In this document: piece by piece, positions 8,937 to 19,120 of the stretch
Numbering within the stretch: position 1 is the stretch's first letter
How the letters are laid out: every line of letters begins with the position of its first letter
NCBI RefSeq assembly: GCF_000154845.1
Contig: NZ_DS981432.1
Coordinates: forward strand, 1 to 64,000
Length of the DNA stretch: 64,000 bases
Source: Phocaeicola coprocola DSM 17136
GTDB lineage: Bacteria > Bacteroidota > Bacteroidia > Bacteroidales > Bacteroidaceae
Direction of reading: 5' to 3'
Made by a program: the position numbers and the translations under genes
The notes under the pieces: model-generated
Told to the model about the DNA's origin: nothing
Databases searched by the model: none
Seen by the model: only the letters and a program-made list of their open reading frames with translations

Positions 8937-11441
8937 TTAGTTGTCCTTCCCGTCGTTTAAAACCTTCTTGGCTTCCTTAATTACGTCAGCTATGCAACTT
9001 AATGCTTCGTCTGCATGTTGTCTGGCTTCATCACTTAGATCTGTGTTTCCCCGATGAAACTCCAGCCATTGTAAGGCCGGTATAGCTTTTCTAGCTTCAA
9101 TCATGGTGAAAGTAGGAAGCATTTTGTGGGCTACGTTACACAAATCTGCCATGTCCTTATTGCTTAGAGCCTGTTTCATACGTTCATAATTCTTCGTACT
9201 TTCTCCGATGAAAGTTTCCAGAATCTCATGTGCAGCGGCAGGGTCATCACCCGAAAAAGCTGTGAGGGGTGAAAAATTATATGTACATTCTGTATCAGAC
9301 GGTTTACTGTCTGTTTGTACTGTATTTCCTTTCCAGTCTTCTTGCATGTGAGTTTTGAAAATTTTCAACAGCTCAGTCTGATTGAAAGGTTTATGCAGAC
9401 ATCCGGCAAAGCCCTGTGTGCAAAAATCAGTTTCATCCATATCGCTTCGGGCGGTGATGGCTATGACGGGAATGTTTTTAGCCTGTGGAACATCGAGGCT
9501 TCTCAGTTTCTGGAGTAGCTCAAAGCCGTTCATTGCAGGCATTTGTATATCAGTAAAAACAATATCAAATGTTTCTGAAGCTATCAGCTTGAAGAGTTCC
9601 TCCGGCTGTGTACAGCATTTTATGACAGGAGGAATGTTATGTTGGGCATGATTGAACAGGTCATAAATCATGACTTCTGTCAGATTGAGCTGGATACGGT
9701 CGTCATCTATTAACAGAATACGCCATTGCTTTTTGTCGTCCGACAGTGTTTCGACTTGAGTTATTGGTGCTTTCGTTACTTTGGGTAAGAATAGTACAAC
9801 CTGAAACATACTTCCTTTTCCGGGAGCACTTTCTATGGTTATTTCGCCGTTAAGTAGTTCAACCAGTTTCTTTGTAATAGACAGACCAAGTCCGAATCCT
9901 TCTTGTCCCTGCGCACTTTGTAAACGAGTAAAAGCTTGGAATACACGTTGCTGCTCTTGAATACTCATACCGCAACCGGTATCTTCTACGCGGAAAGTAA
10001 ACCGGTTTTGCTCATAATCTACTTGAATTGTGATACTTCCTTGTGAAGTAAATTTCAGTGCATTCGATATCAGGTTTTCTGCAATCTGGCGTATGCGGAA
10101 AGGATCACCTTCAAGATTAAGCGTACGTGGTATGTTCTCTTCGAAGTTGAGGGTTAGTTGTTTCTTTTCTGCTCCGGGCAAGAAGCTGGTATAGATACTT
10201 TCGAACAGTTCATGTGGATTGAACGTTACGGGGTGAATATCCATTTTTCCTGCTTCCAGTCGGTGGTAGTCAAGAAGTGAAGTAATCAGGTCCAGCAGAT
10301 GATTTGCCGAACTTTTCATATTATGTAAGTAAAACTGCTGACGACGGTCCTGTACCAGTCTGATTAACAAATCTATATATCCGATAATGGATCCGGCAGG
10401 AGCTTTGATGTCGTGCGTGATGGTAAGCATCAGTTTCTCTCGTGCCACAAGTAGATTTTCAGCATATAGTTTAGCTTTTTCCAGTTCTTTACGGTAATGG
10501 TTACTTCGTGTTATATCTCGCCAGATAATGGTAAAGAAAATAAGCACAAGCAATACAGCCAGAATAGCAATCGTTGCCATTGTCCATGCAGCCTGCTGGC
10601 GGATGTCTTGTTCGTGCGCTATGCGGACTTCCATTGCCTTTTGTTCATCATCCTCTATATTATCCAGCAGCTGATTTACACGCTGGCTCACCCTTCCTCC
10701 TGCAATACGCAGCTGGTTGATGCGTGCGTCAAGCGTCCGCATACTTTCTTGTCTTGTCTGGAAAACCTTGTGCTGTATAGAAGTCAGCATAGTAGCAATG
10801 GTATCAACCGGATTGTAAGCTTCGTCTATTGTATCTGTATATTCTTCCTGGATGATATTGTCCACTTGGGTTGAGTCGGGCTTACCGGGAGAAAATACAT
10901 CGGCAAGTCTGCGGAAAAACTTTTTGGGCTTATGATGAATAGTATATGAGTTACGGTGGGTAACCGCGCGTCGGCGTACGTGTGTACTGCTCAATATGGA
11001 GTCTTGCTGCATAATCAGACTATCCAGCTGCTGCCGGTACAATTCGTCTGTGGGGCTTTGCTTCATGGCTTCGAGCACCAGTACCATGTTTTGCTCTTTA
11101 TTCCGCAGCAATGAACGTACTGTATCCAGACGCATCTGTTGCAATGTATCAGTCAGAAGTTGCTGAAGAGAGTCTATAAGGGCGCTGGCTTCTTTCATCG
11201 CCCTTTTGTATTTAGGATATTCATTAAGTCGTCCGATACGTAATGTCTGTCCGATAATTTCTGCTTCGTATAGTTGGGTTACAATCTGGTGCGTTGTTTT
11301 CCTCCGGTTACTGATCGTTTCTTCCAGTCCCGTAGGCGTAGTGAGCAATGTCATTTGCTGGTGAATGTATCCGATAGCTCCGAAAAGCAAGCAAATGAGT
11401 AAAATATATCCGAAGGCAATTTTCGTTGAAGTAGAAAACAT
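8937..11441 (-). CDS. Hybrid sensor histidine kinase with receiver and Hpt domains
   Basis: An 834-residue membrane kinase. TM1 is at about 9-26 and TM2 at about 287-307, enclosing a roughly 260-residue helical extracytoplasmic sensor. The HisKA domain carries H343 ('ITHDIKAPAG'). The ATPase domain has 'NLISNALKF' (456-464), 'DTGCGMS' and 'GFGLGLSITKK'. A receiver (573-698) has D631 ('FTDIQMP') and K684, and a C-terminal Hpt domain has H772 ('AHKMLP'). This makes a full internal phosphorelay that can pass phosphate to the downstream NtrC-type regulator. The start abuts the MATE gene stop by 2 bases, so it belongs to that operon. Confidence 0.93.
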   Translation of the reverse strand: MFSTSTKIAFGYILLICLLFGAIGYIHQQMTLLTTPTGLEETISNRRKTTHQIVTQLYEAEIIGQTLRIGRLNEYPKYKRAMKEASALIDSLQQLLTDTLQQMRLDTVRSLLRNKEQNMVLVLEAMKQSPTDELYRQQLDSLIMQQDSILSSTHVRRRAVTHRNSYTIHHKPKKFFRRLADVFSPGKPDSTQVDNIIQEEYTDTIDEAYNPVDTIATMLTSIQHKVFQTRQESMRTLDARINQLRIAGGRVSQRVNQLLDNIEDDEQKAMEVRIAHEQDIRQQAAWTMATIAILAVLLVLIFFTIIWRDITRSNHYRKELEKAKLYAENLLVAREKLMLTITHDIKAPAGSIIGYIDLLIRLVQDRRQQFYLHNMKSSANHLLDLITSLLDYHRLEAGKMDIHPVTFNPHELFESIYTSFLPGAEKKQLTLNFEENIPRTLNLEGDPFRIRQIAENLISNALKFTSQGSITIQVDYEQNRFTFRVEDTGCGMSIQEQQRVFQAFTRLQSAQGQEGFGLGLSITKKLVELLNGEITIESAPGKGSMFQVVLFLPKVTKAPITQVETLSDDKKQWRILLIDDDRIQLNLTEVMIYDLFNHAQHNIPPVIKCCTQPEELFKLIASETFDIVFTDIQMPAMNGFELLQKLRSLDVPQAKNIPVIAITARSDMDETDFCTQGFAGCLHKPFNQTELLKIFKTHMQEDWKGNTVQTDSKPSDTECTYNFSPLTAFSGDDPAAAHEILETFIGESTKNYERMKQALSNKDMADLCNVAHKMLPTFTMIEARKAIPALQWLEFHRGNTDLSDEARQHADEALSCIADVIKEAKKVLNDGKDN

Positions 11442-11443
11442 AG

Positions 11444-12769
11444 TCAGACTCCTTTTCCCGTTTTATATCTGAATCTGAGATAATACATAATTCCGGCGCT
11501 GGTCAAGCCGAACGGGAAAGCCATCCATATACCGGTGATTCCCCAGTCGAAAACAAAGCCGAACAAGTATCCCAAAGGAAGTGATATAATGAAATAAGCA
11601 ATAAATGAGAACAACATCATCAGGCGTACATCGGCAATGCCTCTCAAGGAATTGGCAAAATTGATTTGCAGTCCGTCGCCAAACTGGTAAAGAAGGAACG
11701 GAATAATAACCTGAGCTACCATGACAGCAACAGTTGCGTCATCCGTAAACCATCCGCCCAAGTGGTTACGCAGCAGGTAAATAGGTATGGATGTACAGAC
11801 TATCATAATCAGAATGATGTGAAAACCAATGTTTGCTGTACGTCTTACATTGACTATATCCCTCTGTCCTAGAAAGTTACTGATACGTACAGATACAGCA
11901 GCTCCCATGCCATAATACATCATGAAGCATATTTGTGAAACAGCAATCATAATCTGATAGCTGGCAAGCTCTGCACTTCCCAGCCAACCAACCATGATCG
12001 CACTCAGGCTGAAGGAAGCTGTTTCCATTCCCATTTGTGCTGCAATGGGCCATCCTAGTCTGTTCAGCAAGCTGAAATCTGCTGTGTTGATTTTTCCCAG
12101 TCGGAAACCTTCTCTGAAACTCTGGTAACGACGGGTACCGAAAAACAGAACCAGATAAGCTATGACCATAAGAATACGTGATACCATTGTAGATATACCT
12201 GCACCTAGGAGGCCTAGTTCGGGCATGCCAAGCTTACCGTAAATAAGGATATAGTTGCCGATAATATTCAGAATGTTACCACTTAATAATATCCACATGG
12301 ATACTTTGGTATCGGTGATTCCATCGGAGAACTGTTTGAATCCGTTGAACCATAATACGAATGGCAGAGAAACCAGCAATACCATAAAGTAAGGACGCAT
12401 ATGCGGTATCAGCTCATCAGGCTGACCCATACGGTCAAGGTTCAGATAAAGTATAGTCATTACCAGGCATACGATCGCTGCCAGTACAGTATTGGCTGCA
12501 AGGCTGTTTTTAAGCGTTCTTCCTACCTCGCTTACTTTGTGCTGTCCGAACAGACTGCCCACAACAGGCGTCAGTCCATAGGCAAATCCTGTACTGAAGA
12601 TAATGGCAAGATTGAACATGTTATTGACGAAGCTGGCAGCAGCCAGTTCTGTCGTACTGTGATGTCCGATCATCAGCGTATCAGCAAATCCCAATACGAT
12701 AACTCCTATCTGCCCGATGACAATAGGAAGGCCTAACGATAATAATGCGCGGTAATGTGACTGACTCAT
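11444..12769 (-). CDS. MATE family multidrug efflux transporter
   Basis: A 441-residue polytopic membrane protein with about 12 hydrophobic segments in two similar halves. The opening 'LGLPIVIGQIGVIVLGFADTLMIGHHSTTELAAASF' region matches the NorM/MATE fold. It should export drugs or metabolites using a Na+ or H+ gradient. Its ATG overlaps the stop of the M16 peptidase gene by 4 bases and its stop touches the kinase gene, so translational coupling is likely. The substrate cannot be predicted. Confidence 0.93.
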   Translation of the reverse strand: MSQSHYRALLSLGLPIVIGQIGVIVLGFADTLMIGHHSTTELAAASFVNNMFNLAIIFSTGFAYGLTPVVGSLFGQHKVSEVGRTLKNSLAANTVLAAIVCLVMTILYLNLDRMGQPDELIPHMRPYFMVLLVSLPFVLWFNGFKQFSDGITDTKVSMWILLSGNILNIIGNYILIYGKLGMPELGLLGAGISTMVSRILMVIAYLVLFFGTRRYQSFREGFRLGKINTADFSLLNRLGWPIAAQMGMETASFSLSAIMVGWLGSAELASYQIMIAVSQICFMMYYGMGAAVSVRISNFLGQRDIVNVRRTANIGFHIILIMIVCTSIPIYLLRNHLGGWFTDDATVAVMVAQVIIPFLLYQFGDGLQINFANSLRGIADVRLMMLFSFIAYFIISLPLGYLFGFVFDWGITGIWMAFPFGLTSAGIMYYLRFRYKTGKGV

Positions 12770-14004
12770 TTGATAGCTTTATAATATAGAATGTTACAAT
12801 TCTCGGGTACAAAAGTACGGCATGCCGTATCTTGTATCTGTCCGACCGTTACCGAACGGTATTTTCCTACTTCCAGATTTATATCTTCCGCGTGTCCAAG
12901 CAATTCAAAGAATGCAAGGTTGGTTGCTACATTCAGGTAATTGATGTTGTTGAAAATCTGTTCGCTTTCGTAGCGGTTCTTTACCTTTTCCAGTTCTTCT
13001 TCGGCTACCGGAATCGTTTTCAGTTTGTCGAGCTCCTGCCATACAGCCTCTTCTGCCTGCTCCAGGGTGATGCCCGAAGCTGGTTTTCCTGTAATATGCA
13101 GCAAACCCTCGTCGAGGCTTCCCGAAATATAGGCGTCGATGGAGGTAAAGAGTTTTTTCTCTTGTACCAATGTCTGTATGAATCGCGATGAACGTCCGTT
13201 TGAAAGCAAGTCGGTTATGATGTCGAATACGTGATATTCGGCATGGAACCGGTTACACATATGAAAGGCCATATATAAAGCATCTACCGGAACTTTTCGT
13301 TCTACGCTGCGTCGGCGTATCGCTGTCTGAGGCTTTTCTGCCGGCAATTCACGTTTGGGTATATTGCGTGAAGGTATCGGACCGAACCATTTCTCAGCCA
13401 GACGGACAGTTTCTTCAAATGAAATATGACCTGTAACTGCCAGAATCGCATTGTTAGGAGCATAGAAACGATAGAAAAAGTTCTTAACTTCATCTAGTGT
13501 AGCATTGGCTATGTGGCTGATTTCCTTACCGATGGTCGGCCAGCGGTATGGGTGATCCTGGTAAGCCATTTCGCGCAGCAAATGTGATGCGTCGCCATAA
13601 GGCTGGTTCAGATTCCGTTGCTTGAACTCTTCAATTACGACCTGTCGCTGTACTTCCAGGCTTTGCGGGCTGAAGTCGAGGCTCAGCATGCGGTCGCTTT
13701 CCAGCCAGAATCCTGTTTCTACGTTCTGATAGGGAAGGGTAATGTAATAATTAGTAATGTCATTGTTGGTCCATGCATTGTTTTCCCCACCGGCATTTTG
13801 TACCGGTGCATCGTAATCGGGAATATTCACTGAACCGCCGAACATCAGATGCTCAAACAGGTGAGCAAAACCGGTATGCTCCGGATCTTCGTCGCGTGCT
13901 CCTACATCGTACAGCAAATTGAGGGCAACCATTTGGGTAGAGTTGTCCTCATTGTGTACGATACGCAGCCCGTTGGGCAATGTATGATGGTTTACTTGTA
14001 TCAT
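12766..14004 (-). CDS. M16 family zinc peptidase (insulinase-like)
   Basis: A 412-residue peptidase with the inverted zinc motif HxxEH at 48-52 ('HLFEH') and the downstream glutamate in 'VVIEEF' (125/126). The C-terminal M16 repeat follows, ending near 'ENCNILYYKA'. This length fits single-unit bacterial M16B enzymes such as the processing peptidase PqqL/YmxG type. No signal peptide is visible, so it is probably cytoplasmic. It overlaps the cyclophilin gene by 4 bases upstream and the MATE gene by 4 bases downstream. Confidence 0.92.
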   Translation of the reverse strand: MIQVNHHTLPNGLRIVHNEDNSTQMVALNLLYDVGARDEDPEHTGFAHLFEHLMFGGSVNIPDYDAPVQNAGGENNAWTNNDITNYYITLPYQNVETGFWLESDRMLSLDFSPQSLEVQRQVVIEEFKQRNLNQPYGDASHLLREMAYQDHPYRWPTIGKEISHIANATLDEVKNFFYRFYAPNNAILAVTGHISFEETVRLAEKWFGPIPSRNIPKRELPAEKPQTAIRRRSVERKVPVDALYMAFHMCNRFHAEYHVFDIITDLLSNGRSSRFIQTLVQEKKLFTSIDAYISGSLDEGLLHITGKPASGITLEQAEEAVWQELDKLKTIPVAEEELEKVKNRYESEQIFNNINYLNVATNLAFFELLGHAEDINLEVGKYRSVTVGQIQDTACRTFVPENCNILYYKAIK

Positions 14005-14858
14005 TCTTTATCCGATTTCTCTATTACAGAAGCCTTCAGTATACGTACATCCTTTTCCGGACGGTCTGTACGGTTGGTTTTTACAGCTTCGATACGTGCT
14101 ACAACATCCATTCCGTCTACTACCTCTCCAAATATGGTATAGCTGCCGTCAAGATGTGGAGCTCCGCCTACTGTAGTATATGCCTGAATCTGTTCACGGG
14201 TAAATTTCAGAGCAGGCTCTTTCTTAACCTCAGCACGTGCTTGTGCTTCCAGTGTATCTTGCAGTGCCATCAGGCCTTCCATATCGTTTGCTTTACGCAT
14301 CTTATAGATTTCTTTCATGTGCTTGCGTGCCAAAGCCTGAAATACGGTGTCTAGTCTGGCTTCGTTCAGCTGGTTCTCCATATTGATCATCTGTGCCTCA
14401 GAGAATTTTCTTCCGGTTACAATATAAAACTGGCAGCCTGATGATTCTCTGTTGGGGTTGACTTCATCACCCTGACGTGCAGCAGCAAGTACACCTCTTT
14501 TGTGGAAAAATTTCGGATTGATTTCTGCAGGAATAGTATAGCCTACATCACCGGTTCCTAAAGTTGTTGTGGTGTCGGTAGCAGTCTTGCTTTGCGGATC
14601 GCCTGCCTGAATCATGAAGTTTTTGATAACTCGGTGGAAAAGTGTACTGTCGTATACCCCTTCTTTCACCAGTTTTATGAAATTGTCACGGTGCTTAGGC
14701 GTTTCGTCATACAACTTTACAATAATATTTCCCATCGTGGTTTCCAGACATACAAGTGTTTCGTTTCCAGTCATCATAGATTTTTCTTTTTTTTGACTTC
14801 CGGTGCATGCGGCCATGCAACAGAGAATCAGGGTGAATAAAATGATTGTTTTCTTCAT
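14001..14858 (-). CDS. Cyclophilin-type peptidyl-prolyl isomerase, lipoprotein
   Basis: About 285 residues. The N-terminus from the ATG at 14858 is a lipoprotein signal ('LCCMAACTG', lipidation at the Cys before TG). The cyclophilin domain shows 'DNFIKLVKEGVYDSTLFHRVIKNFMIQAGDP' and, after an insertion of about 100 residues, 'GSYTIFGEVVDGMDVV'. The insertion is rich in charged helical residues. It should assist folding of exported proteins in the periplasm. An upstream in-frame ATG at 14888 is rejected because a -7 like box (TACATTTG, 14885-14878) would place the transcript start after it. First gene of an operon with the M16, MATE and kinase genes. Confidence 0.9.
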   Translation of the reverse strand: MKKTIILFTLILCCMAACTGSQKKEKSMMTGNETLVCLETTMGNIIVKLYDETPKHRDNFIKLVKEGVYDSTLFHRVIKNFMIQAGDPQSKTATDTTTTLGTGDVGYTIPAEINPKFFHKRGVLAAARQGDEVNPNRESSGCQFYIVTGRKFSEAQMINMENQLNEARLDTVFQALARKHMKEIYKMRKANDMEGLMALQDTLEAQARAEVKKEPALKFTREQIQAYTTVGGAPHLDGSYTIFGEVVDGMDVVARIEAVKTNRTDRPEKDVRILKASVIEKSDKE

Positions 14859-14976
14859 ACAGTGTGTGTTTTGTCTGCAAATGTACAAAAAAGCCGTATC
14901 ATTTCAGGATATTGTTTTTGTTTTTGTAGCTACCCGATATGGCTGTCTTTTCAGTTTATCGGGAAGAATAAAAAAA

Positions 14977-15010
14977 ACATCAGCATATTTTGGGGAAAAC
15001 ATGCTGATGT
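14977..15010 (-). terminator. Terminator of the phosphate transporter gene
   Basis: A 10-base perfect stem (ACATCAGCAT / ATGCTGATGT, 14-base loop). On the minus strand it runs into a T tract, about 80 bases beyond the stop at 15089. Confidence 0.8.
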
Positions 15011-15088
15011 TTTTTTATTTTTTGTACAAAATACAGAAGCTTTTGTACGATTTATTTTGAGACTTCTAGCATTCTTATAATCAGGATC

Positions 15089-17377
15089 TTATTCTGTTAA
15101 GCTAAGCATCTGTGCTTCCTGAGGAACATAATCTCCCTGGAAGAAACGGCTGGCACGAAGCAGGTGTCGCCAGATACTTACCAACTCTTGTGATTCCTGA
15201 AGAATGTTCAGATATACCATCGAAGCTTTCAGACTTGTGCTGTCTGCTTCCTGCATGCGGTTCATCTGCTGTTTGCGCAATGCTGATATCTTATTCTTCA
15301 AAGCATCACCTTTTACCAAAATATCATCGGCTTCGGCATAGTTGTTGTTTTCGATGACTGTTTGAGTACGATCCATCAGCTGACAGAGTTCTTCACGTAT
15401 TGGTAAGAATTCTGCAATGCAATCTTTTGATATCGGGTTGAAGTTGTTGTCTACGTGTTCCTTACAAGGCTCACAAATACGCTTCAAGCAGTATAACATC
15501 TGTTCGCAGCTGTTACTTCCCAGGTGGAACCATGTATTCTTTTCGATAGCAATAGGAATAGGTATACGACGTAAACCGAGAATTTCTTTACGACGACGTT
15601 TTTTCAACATTTTCCTTTGATCGTCAGTTGAACTCATTACCTTCTTCAACTGTTTCAAGTCTTCATTGATGAATCCGTCGGTTACTTGCATATAAGCCTG
15701 TTCGGTATAGTTGATGTAGTCGGTCAATGTTTCTTTCACGTGCAGACGGAGCAGTGACAAGACTTCTGCTTTGTCTTTGCTTGCCATCATACGTTTGAAC
15801 GTATCATCCTGCTGTTCTGCCTTTTCTTTCTTGCTGTATTTGATGTTACTGCGAACCAGCAAGAATACTGCAACACAGATGAAGACAAACATTCCAACAA
15901 AGCTAGTGTAGAACATGATGGCAGTAACCAGTGCACAGATAGTAAAGGCTACGAAAGCTGTAATGAACCATCCGCCGATAACTGACAGCATTCCAGTGAT
16001 ACGGTATACAGCGCTTTCACGTCCCCAAGCACGGTCGGCAAGTGAAGAACCCATAGCTACGATAAAGGTAACGTATGTAGTAGAAAGCGGCAACTTCATT
16101 GTTGTACCGATAATGATCAACAAACCAGAAAGTACCAGATTGACTGCTGCACGAACCATATCGAATGCTGCTCCATTTTCCAGGATAACTTCATCCTTGT
16201 TGAAACGGCTGTCTATCCAGCGGCGCATTCCTACCGGAATTACCTTTACCATGAATTCATTAATCGTTGTAGCGCGGCGTACGATGGTACGTGCCAGAGC
16301 AGATGAGCCGAACATTTCGTCACCCTCTTCCTGACGTGCCAGGTCGACAGATGTCTTGATTACGTTTTTAGCTTTCTTAGAGGTAGCAAGTGCATATACC
16401 ATGATGATGCCTGAAGCAAACAAGAAGATAGCCGGAGTTTTGGCAGACGACATAAGAGAACTCATCATAAAGTCGTGTATACCTGCACCATTCGAGTTGG
16501 CAACGTAGTCGGTATAGGCTGAAAAACCGGCAAGAGGTACACCTATAAAGTTTACAAGGTCGTTTCCAGCAAAAGCCAGGGCCAGTGCGAAAGTACCGAG
16601 TAATACGATGATGCGGAATACGTTTACCTTACACCAGTGAAGAATCTGCATCAGCAATGTAAAGAAAACAAAGCATCCGGCTACAAGTAATGTCGTGTTT
16701 TGATCTATCCAGGCAAGTGATTCAGCACTCATAAACGGTGCACTTTTCAAGCCTTTGATCAGAACGAAGTATGAAAGTGATGTGACTGAAATTCCTCCGA
16801 ATATACCAATTGTCCAGGAAAGATGTTTTTTATAGTTGAAACTGAAAATGATTCGGGATATATACTGAACAAGAGTTCCGGCAATAAATGCGATAGCGAC
16901 AGAGAGGAAGATACCCATGATAACGGACAATGCTTTTTCGGTGTTCATCATATCTCCCAATGAAAGAAGACCGGTTTCATCGCCGATAATTTTCAGAATA
17001 GCCAGAATAAATGTACCTCCCAATAATTCGAATACCATTGAAACGGTGGTTGAGGTAGGTAACCCCAGCGTGTTAAATACGTCCAGCAGCACAACATCCG
17101 TTACCATGACGGCAAGCAGGATACACATAATTTCATAGAAACTGAAATTGGCGGGTTGGAAAATGCCGTGCCGGGCGATGTCCATCATGCCGTTACTCAA
17201 AATAGCTCCGGCAAAAACGCCGACTGCCGCTACAATGATAATTGTCCTGTATCGGGCAACCTTTGCACCTACGGCGGAGTTCATGAAGTTAACTGCATCA
17301 TTGCTGACACCTACCAGAAGGTCGAATATTGCCAGCATAAAAAGGAAAATTACAATTCCCAAGTAAAGAGTTTCCAT
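15089..17377 (-). CDS. PiT family inorganic phosphate transporter with PhoU-like tail
   Basis: A 762-residue membrane protein. Two PHO4 signature regions are visible: 'FDLLVGVSNDAVNFMNSAVGAKVA' near the N-terminus and 'GNDLVNFIGVPLAGF' in the middle, each carrying the ND pair typical of PiT carriers. About 10-12 membrane segments end near residue 510. The last 250 residues are soluble, charged and helical, resembling PhoU, which may gate or regulate uptake. Substrate is phosphate with H+ or Na+. It is transcribed alone. TACCTTTG at 17416-17409 on the minus strand could be its -7 box. Confidence 0.92.
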   Translation of the reverse strand: METLYLGIVIFLFMLAIFDLLVGVSNDAVNFMNSAVGAKVARYRTIIIVAAVGVFAGAILSNGMMDIARHGIFQPANFSFYEIMCILLAVMVTDVVLLDVFNTLGLPTSTTVSMVFELLGGTFILAILKIIGDETGLLSLGDMMNTEKALSVIMGIFLSVAIAFIAGTLVQYISRIIFSFNYKKHLSWTIGIFGGISVTSLSYFVLIKGLKSAPFMSAESLAWIDQNTTLLVAGCFVFFTLLMQILHWCKVNVFRIIVLLGTFALALAFAGNDLVNFIGVPLAGFSAYTDYVANSNGAGIHDFMMSSLMSSAKTPAIFLFASGIIMVYALATSKKAKNVIKTSVDLARQEEGDEMFGSSALARTIVRRATTINEFMVKVIPVGMRRWIDSRFNKDEVILENGAAFDMVRAAVNLVLSGLLIIIGTTMKLPLSTTYVTFIVAMGSSLADRAWGRESAVYRITGMLSVIGGWFITAFVAFTICALVTAIMFYTSFVGMFVFICVAVFLLVRSNIKYSKKEKAEQQDDTFKRMMASKDKAEVLSLLRLHVKETLTDYINYTEQAYMQVTDGFINEDLKQLKKVMSSTDDQRKMLKKRRRKEILGLRRIPIPIAIEKNTWFHLGSNSCEQMLYCLKRICEPCKEHVDNNFNPISKDCIAEFLPIREELCQLMDRTQTVIENNNYAEADDILVKGDALKNKISALRKQQMNRMQEADSTSLKASMVYLNILQESQELVSIWRHLLRASRFFQGDYVPQEAQMLSLTE

Positions 17378-17520
17378 ATACTACTATAAAATGAATTTTT
17401 CAGTGTCGCAAAGGTATGCAGGGGGTGTTATATTGAAATGTCATAAATGTTACAATCGTGTTACAAAATGAAAAAGGGATTTTTTAGAATTTCTTCGCAT
17501 GTTTATCTACTGGAAATTCG

Positions 17521-17528
17521 TAACTTTG
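17521..17528 (+). promoter_or_regulatory. Likely -7 box of purH
   Basis: TAACTTTG matches TAnnTTTG and lies 48 bases before the purH ATG at 17576. The matching upstream TTTG box is not clear, so only half the promoter is supported. Confidence 0.45.
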
Positions 17529-17575
17529 TACCCTAAACATAGAATTATTATAGTAATTACTAAAATATTATAGCA

Positions 17576-19102
17576 ATGTCAGAGTCAAAGAGAATAAAAA
17601 CTGCCTTGGTATCGGTATACCATAAGGATGGTTTAGATGCAATCATTCGTCGTTTGGCGGAAGAAGGTGTAGAATTTTTGTCTACCGGCGGTACACGTCA
17701 TTTTATTGAAAGTTTGGGTTATCCCTGTCATGCAGTGGAAGATCTGACTGGATATCCTTCTATTCTGGGTGGTCGCGTAAAGACACTTCATCCGAAAGTG
17801 TTCGGTGGTATTTTATGCCGTCGTGAACTGGAAGAAGACCGTCAGCAGGTTACTCAGTATGAAATACCTGAAATAGATCTGGTGATTGTCGATCTTTATC
17901 CGTTTGAAGATACAGTTGCTTCAGGAGCCGATGCTCAGTCTATTATCGAAAAGATTGACATAGGTGGTATCTCATTGATTCGTGCAGCAGCGAAAAACTT
18001 CAATGATGTAGTTATCGTAGCAAGTAAAGCTCAGTATAAGCCGTTCCTTGATATCATTACAGAAAACGGTGCGGTTACTACTCGTGAAGAACGTCGCTGG
18101 TTTGCTAAAGAAGCATTTGCCGTTTCTTCTCATTATGATTCAGCTATCTTCGGATGGTTCGATGGAGGTGAAGATTCTGCATTCCGTTGTGCTGCTGAAG
18201 AACCGAAAGTATTGCGCTATGGTGAAAATCCTCATCAGAAAGGTGTTTTCTTCGGCGATTTGAACAAGATGTTCGATCAGATTCATGGAAAAGAAATTTC
18301 ATACAACAATCTGCTTGACATCAATGCAGCAGTTGATTTGATTGATGAGTTCAAGGGAGAAACAACATTTGCTATCCTGAAGCACAATAATGCTTGTGGT
18401 CTGGCTTCTCGTCCTGTATTGGTAGATGCCTGGCGTGCTGCATTGGCAGGAGATCCTGTTTCTGCTTTCGGTGGTGTGCTTGTAACAAATACTGTAGTAG
18501 ACCGTGCTACAGCCGAAGAAATCAATGGTTTGTTCTTCGAAGTTATTATTGCTCCTGATTACGATGTAGATGCTTTACAGATTCTTACTCAAAAGAAGAA
18601 TCGCATCATTCTGGTTCGCAAAGAAGCTGAAACTCCGAAAAAACAGTTCCGTTCTTTGTTGAACGGTGTATTGGTTCAGGATCGTGATTTGAAGACTGAA
18701 ACTCGTGACGATTTGAAACAGGTTTCTGAAAAAGCTCCTTCGGATGCTGAAATAGACGATATGCTTTTTGCTAACAAGATTGTAAAACAAAGCAAGAGCA
18801 ATGCAATTGTACTGGCTAAAGGAAAACAGCTTGTAGCTAGTGGAGTTGGTCAGACTTCACGCGTTGATGCATTGAAGCAGGCTATCGAAAAAGCTAAGTC
18901 TTTCGGATTCGACCTGAATGGTGCTGTTATGGCTAGTGATGCTTTCTTCCCCTTCCCCGACTGTGTAGAACTTGCAGATAAGGAAGGTATTAAAGCTGTC
19001 ATCCAGCCGGGTGGCTCAGTGAAAGATGAACTCACTTTCCAGTATTGCAATGAACATGGTGTAGCTATGGTCATTACTGGAGTGCGTCATTTCAAGCATT
19101 AA
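17576..19102 (+). CDS. purH: Bifunctional IMP cyclohydrolase / AICAR formyltransferase
   Basis: A 508-residue enzyme for the last two steps of IMP synthesis. The N-terminal cyclohydrolase domain (about 1-200) shows 'SVYHKDGLD', 'LSTGGT' and 'GRVKTLHPKVFGGIL'. The transformylase domain follows with 'LRYGENPHQKG', 'LKHNNACGLA' and 'GDPVSAFGG', and ends in 'GVAMVITGVRHFKH'. All are PurH hallmarks and the length is normal. It stands upstream of the rod-shape operon on the same strand, separated by a spacer holding an inverted repeat. Confidence 0.96.
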   Translation: MSESKRIKTALVSVYHKDGLDAIIRRLAEEGVEFLSTGGTRHFIESLGYPCHAVEDLTGYPSILGGRVKTLHPKVFGGILCRRELEEDRQQVTQYEIPEIDLVIVDLYPFEDTVASGADAQSIIEKIDIGGISLIRAAAKNFNDVVIVASKAQYKPFLDIITENGAVTTREERRWFAKEAFAVSSHYDSAIFGWFDGGEDSAFRCAAEEPKVLRYGENPHQKGVFFGDLNKMFDQIHGKEISYNNLLDINAAVDLIDEFKGETTFAILKHNNACGLASRPVLVDAWRAALAGDPVSAFGGVLVTNTVVDRATAEEINGLFFEVIIAPDYDVDALQILTQKKNRIILVRKEAETPKKQFRSLLNGVLVQDRDLKTETRDDLKQVSEKAPSDAEIDDMLFANKIVKQSKSNAIVLAKGKQLVASGVGQTSRVDALKQAIEKAKSFGFDLNGAVMASDAFFPFPDCVELADKEGIKAVIQPGGSVKDELTFQYCNEHGVAMVITGVRHFKH

Positions 19103-19120
19103 TATTTACATAAGGAATAT

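Noticed and set aside
14859-14888. Upstream ATG at 14888 for the cyclophilin gene
   Set aside because: It would add residues before a clean lipoprotein signal and would precede the likely transcription start.
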